Positions 60,558-64,000 of a stretch of 64,000 bases of DNA are shown one piece after another. Position 1 is the stretch's first letter. Each line of letters begins with the position of its first letter. The notes beneath the pieces are model-generated. The model saw nothing but the letters and a program-made list of their open reading frames with translations, did no database searches and was not told the DNA's origin. This stretch comes from Candidatus Poribacteria bacterium. Its GTDB lineage: Bacteria > Poribacteria > WGA-4E > WGA-3G. The DNA lies in NCBI GenBank assembly GCA_022827625.1, contig JAJEIE010000008.1, positions 124,001 through 188,000 on the forward strand. Direction: 5' to 3'. Both the position numbers and the translations under genes were made by a program.

Positions 60558-62159
60558 TTATGTTGTTGCCGGTGCTTCAGTTGAATCAGCGGATTCATAT
60601 CTTTCAATTACACCCGCACCGATGCTGTCGCCCCAGACGTTAATTGTGGTTCGGAATCGATCCAGAAGCCAGTCGATAGAGAGAATCAGCGTTATCCCTT
60701 CAACGGGAAGGTCAACAGCTCTGAGCACAATAACCATTGTGACGAGCCCTGCTTCAGGGATGCCTGCCGCGCCTATAGCCGCGAGGGTCGCCGTCAACAC
60801 GACAACAATTTGTTGTGCTGGATCCATGTTTATCGCATAGACCTGAGCGATGAACATGACAGCAACTGCTTCATAGAGGGCAGTGCCATCCATATTGATC
60901 GTGGCACCCAAGGGCAGGACGAAACTGGAGGTGCGTCTGGAAACCCCGTTCTGATTCTCAACGCCTTCCATTGTCAAGGGTAAAGATGCACTGGAACTCG
61001 CTGTTGAGAAAGCATTTAGTAAGGCTGTTGCCATGCCTCTGAAGTAGTTGAGCGGATTTCTACGTCCGAGCAGCAATAAGAGCATCGGCAAAACGATAAT
61101 ACCGTGTACGCCGAGTCCAAGTACGACTGTGGCACTGTATTTACTCACAGCAACGAGTTCGGGCCAGAAGCCTGCGAACCCCTTCGCTTCACCAATCCTG
61201 CCTGCGATTAAGCCAAAGATACCGAAGGGCGCGACGAACATTATCCAGTGGACGAGTTTCATCACTGCCTCATTGAGTCCTGAAATCACAGTGATAATAG
61301 GTTTGCCAAGTTCACCGAGTGTAGACAAAGCGGCACCGATGAGAAGTGAAAAAAAGATGAGCGGCAGAATGTCGGTGCGTACCATTGCCTTGAAAACGTT
61401 TGACGGAATCATCCCCTCCTTGCCGGTCTCTTCGTTGCCGAGGAATACCTCTTTGATCGTGCTGCCCATAGTCCGTTCCATTTTGCCGGAGACTCTGGTA
61501 GCGATCGGCAGACTAATGTTAATACCTGTTCCGCTGTTTCGGGGTTCTATTGTTACAAGCCGTCCATCAACGAATAAAAGGCGTTCACCACCTTCTGTTG
61601 AAACGTAACGGGCATCCGTGGCTAAGGGGTGCCACGCTTCTACTGTGGCTGTTGTCCCGGAAATGGATTTGACTTCGCCCTGTATGTTCTGGTCAACGAG
61701 GGTGATGACATATTTATTGTTATAGGTGCGGTTAAATTCTCCGCTCATCTCAAGCGTGAGCATTTCAGGACCAGAAAGCGTGTAACTCAATTCAGGACGT
61801 TCTTCGCCTTGGGATAACCCTTTCCCCGGCGTGATGATGTTGACGAGAATTATCCCGATGAGAACGGAAATAGCAGTTGTCGCCATGTAATAGAGAACGG
61901 TTCGTCCACCGATGGAACCGATGTTGCGGATATCCCCTAAATTGGTTATTCCGACGATCATGGACAAGACGACAAGCGGGACGACGATCATCATCAGTAG
62001 GTTTAAGAAGATCTCACCGAGTATTGTTGTGTGGATTGCGATGTTTGGTGCGAATCCCCCAATGAGTGCGCCGGCAACAATGGCAATCACAATGCCATAA
62101 AGCAGCCCGAGACTGACTTTTGGTTTATTTTCGTTTTCATTACTTTCGTTTTCATTCAT
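60558..62159 (-). CDS. Dicarboxylate/amino acid:cation symporter with a ~110-residue insertion
   Basis: 533 residues. The DAACS (GltP/DctA) core is shown by LLMMIVVPLVVLSMIVGI, FSTASSSASLPLT and LGATINMDGTALYEA, the substrate and sodium site. Normal members have ~430 residues. Residues ~115-228 hold an extra soluble, Thr/Gly-rich segment (from GKGLSQGEERPELSY to IKEVFLGNEETG) between TM3 and TM4, on the outside. The start region MNENESNENENK is unusually acidic and Asn-rich. Import of aspartate, glutamate or C4-dicarboxylates is expected; the insertion may be a ligand-binding or gating element. Confidence 0.92.
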   Translation of the reverse strand: MNENESNENENKPKVSLGLLYGIVIAIVAGALIGGFAPNIAIHTTILGEIFLNLLMMIVVPLVVLSMIVGITNLGDIRNIGSIGGRTVLYYMATTAISVLIGIILVNIITPGKGLSQGEERPELSYTLSGPEMLTLEMSGEFNRTYNNKYVITLVDQNIQGEVKSISGTTATVEAWHPLATDARYVSTEGGERLLFVDGRLVTIEPRNSGTGINISLPIATRVSGKMERTMGSTIKEVFLGNEETGKEGMIPSNVFKAMVRTDILPLIFFSLLIGAALSTLGELGKPIITVISGLNEAVMKLVHWIMFVAPFGIFGLIAGRIGEAKGFAGFWPELVAVSKYSATVVLGLGVHGIIVLPMLLLLLGRRNPLNYFRGMATALLNAFSTASSSASLPLTMEGVENQNGVSRRTSSFVLPLGATINMDGTALYEAVAVMFIAQVYAINMDPAQQIVVVLTATLAAIGAAGIPEAGLVTMVIVLRAVDLPVEGITLILSIDWLLDRFRTTINVWGDSIGAGVIERYESADSTEAPATT

Positions 62160-62299
62160 ATTTTGACTCCTTTTTATTGGTTGTCAGTACGCCTGCTATG
62201 CAGGCTTTCAGTTATCAGTTTTCGGTTAGAAATGAGGTTTGTGAAATTCTCATAATATACAACTGTCACAAGGTTTAACTGGCAACTGATAACCGAGAA

Positions 62300-64000
62300 C
62301 TATTTCCTTATCAACATCTTCCGAGTAGCCGTGAAGTCGCCTGCGGTGAGGGTGTAGAAATAGATACCACTTGCAACAGGTTCACCGACTTCGTTTTTAC
62401 CGTCCCAATACGCCGCACGGCTCCGGTATTGATAGATACCCGTCGGTTGATGTCCCAAGTCCAAGGTCCGCACCAAGGCACTATTTGCTGCGTAGATGTG
62501 GAACGTCACTTCAGCAGCTTCAGCGAGTTGGTACGGTATCCAGGTTTCGGGGTTGAACGGGTTTGGATAGTTATGGAGCAAGGCGGTTTCGTCAGGCTGC
62601 AAGGGCGGTGCGGCGGGGGTATTCCCTACAGCAATAGTAATCTCCGGCAGTGTAGATGGGATTGTCTGACCGTCACTGTTACCTGCTCGGAAGTTACGAA
62701 ACACCACGCGCCCCTGTCCATTGGCAAGTGCGGTAAATCTTATGGATAGGAGTCTGCCTGCGCCTGTGGCACCGCCTCTGGAGATTCGCGCCGATTTTAT
62801 ACCCGTGACGCTACCTTGCTTATTTTTAATTGTACCTTTCTGGAAGAAGGTGCGTCCGTTGCCTTGCTTCAGAAAGTTGCCTTCGTTGATGCCGCTGGCA
62901 CCGTTCACTTTTAGGAGTGCCGGGTCAAAAGCAATATCGGTTTGCCAGCCTGCTAAATCGGTAATATCTGCAGCATTGAGACGGAGGGTGAAGGCATCCC
63001 CCTTCCGAATCTGCGTTGGATTTGTGGAGAGATTGAATCTGGTACCAGGAGATAAAACGGTATATTCAGCATCGGGTGCGAAGCCGAAATACCCGCTTAC
63101 CCAACCATCCCACTTCCAGACTGCAACCAATAAGACGTTTTTCCCTTGTTTCAATGTGACAGGGAAAAATTCTTGGTAATCGTGGCTTGAATTCCAATAG
63201 AGTTTCTCGTTAACCAACTCTCCATTAAGCCAAACCTTGTGCCAATCAGCACTTCCAGCAAACATCTTGGTCTTCTGCTCTCGTGGTGAATCCAAGGTAA
63301 CTGAACCGTAAAATGTCTTTGAGGCATCACCGCTAGCTCCTAACATTTTTCCAATATTATTCCAACCTTCCGAGTTAATTTTCCCAGATGTCCAAACGCT
63401 ATCACCAACGGACTGTCCTTCCGTTGCCCCGTTTGTAGCAATCTGCAACTCTGTGGCCTCTCTCCCGCTTGCGCCTGCAAGCACATCTTTCTTAAAGTCA
63501 TTGGCTTCTAATCCAGGAAACTGCACCCATAACCAGGGTCCCGTTATTTTGGGACCACCTTGCCGTAGCGTCCCTGGATTGTTGGAGACGTGGATATAAA
63601 TCTTCTCAGCTAACCCTTTTAGAGGCGAAAAGTCGGCTATGGCGTTGTTATTAAGGGAGAGTTGCTTTAAGTTAGTTAACCCCGCAAGCGGGGATACATC
63701 CGATATGATATTGTTCCGGAGGTGGAGGTGCTCTAAATTGGTTAACCCCGCAAGCGGAGATACATCCAATATAGTATTGTTGACAAGCTCCAACGATTCT
63801 AAACGCGTTAACTTCGCAAGAGGCGATATATCTTTTATCGAGTTATCGTTGAGTTGTAGGCGGGTCAATTGCGTCAATTCTGCCAGTCCGGAGAGATTCG
63901 AGATATTGGAACGATCCATTTCCAGCCATCGGAATCTGGCTAACTTTGCTAAAGCAGAGAAATCGGAGATGGCAGTACGTCGGGCATTTATACCTTCTAA
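62300..64000 (-). CDS. LRR / cohesin surface protein with sorting domain (partial, N-terminus off the window)
   Basis: The frame is open from the right edge (upstream codons continue LRR text ISDFSALAKLARFRWLE before MDRSNIS at 63919), so the start lies outside. Visible order: LRRs of the SDLSPLAGLTNL type; the GPWLWVQFPG / KVWLNGELVNEK / GYFGFAPD sandwich module; a cohesin (FNLSTNPTQIRKGD to PEITIAVG); then directly the sorting domain (LHNYPNPFNPETW to KMLIRK). It has no dockerin in the visible part, unlike the proteins at 40019 and 42235. Part of its LRR is likely to continue rightward. Confidence 0.88.
   Translation of the reverse strand, partial: LEGINARRTAISDFSALAKLARFRWLEMDRSNISNLSGLAELTQLTRLQLNDNSIKDISPLAKLTRLESLELVNNTILDVSPLAGLTNLEHLHLRNNIISDVSPLAGLTNLKQLSLNNNAIADFSPLKGLAEKIYIHVSNNPGTLRQGGPKITGPWLWVQFPGLEANDFKKDVLAGASGREATELQIATNGATEGQSVGDSVWTSGKINSEGWNNIGKMLGASGDASKTFYGSVTLDSPREQKTKMFAGSADWHKVWLNGELVNEKLYWNSSHDYQEFFPVTLKQGKNVLLVAVWKWDGWVSGYFGFAPDAEYTVLSPGTRFNLSTNPTQIRKGDAFTLRLNAADITDLAGWQTDIAFDPALLKVNGASGINEGNFLKQGNGRTFFQKGTIKNKQGSVTGIKSARISRGGATGAGRLLSIRFTALANGQGRVVFRNFRAGNSDGQTIPSTLPEITIAVGNTPAAPPLQPDETALLHNYPNPFNPETWIPYQLAEAAEVTFHIYAANSALVRTLDLGHQPTGIYQYRSRAAYWDGKNEVGEPVASGIYFYTLTAGDFTATRKMLIRK

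Noticed and set aside
1-64000. CRISPR arrays, tRNA or rRNA genes
   Set aside because: No regularly spaced identical repeats and no cloverleaf or rRNA-like stretch was seen anywhere.

Overview
The window looks like a chromosomal segment of an uncultured, marine or sponge-associated bacterium, most probably Candidatus Poribacteria or a close relative. This is an inference from protein style: LRR, LamG and dockerin surface proteins that end in a 'PNPFNPETW ... KMLIRK' sorting domain, sulfatase and ADP-ribosylglycohydrolase genes, sigma factors fused to propellers, and many palindromic intergenic repeats. There is no rRNA or tRNA gene to confirm it.

Layout. 1-10.4 kb: three ECF-type sigma factors (minus strand) carry large C-terminal beta-propeller extensions (Asp-box, Asp-box, kelch). 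Two ABC-transporter permeases without ATPases lie between them. 10.6-14.0 kb: a minus-strand operon with orphan hicB, sulfatase, M28 membrane peptidase and mobA. 14.2-21.7 kb: VOC protein, D-aminopeptidase (M55), argS, class III aminotransferase, MTA phosphorylase, an MBL-fold hydrolase and a six-TM protein. 21.9-24.2 kb: LamG protein and TPR lipoprotein. 24.9-27.7 kb: a plus-strand operon with a beta-hydroxyacid dehydrogenase, a sugar nucleotidyltransferase and a GT2. 28-32.3 kb: class V aminotransferase, DUF4861-like lipoprotein, TPP-enzyme subunit and aldo/keto reductase. 32.3-37.9 kb: trpA, a small protein, a decayed TnpB/IS605 element, clpB, a MITE and an ADP-ribosylglycohydrolase. 37.9-46.4 kb: two tandem LamG proteins, divergent from two large LRR surface proteins, the second a 1403-residue c-heme/LRR/cohesin/dockerin protein. 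46.6-54.2 kb: a GMC-associated subunit fragment, sugar isomerase, purN, a double-VWA protein, ECF sigma/anti-sigma pair, TPR, FGE-like and HAD proteins. 54.3-62.2 kb: purine permease, 2-hydroxyacid dehydrogenase, der, an AI-2E-family protein with an inserted propeller, and a dicarboxylate symporter with a large insertion. 62.3-64 kb: another LRR/cohesin surface protein, cut by the window edge.

Two themes stand out. First, Asp-box or kelch propellers are grafted onto proteins that normally lack them (sigma factors, an AI-2E exporter). Second, three LRR surface proteins share a sorting domain but split cohesin and dockerin modules between them: one has dockerin only, one has cohesin only in the visible part, one has both. 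This suggests non-covalent surface assembly. Intergenic DNA holds at least two families of short palindromes whose stems differ between copies while remaining self-complementary, plus a MITE and IS605 relics.
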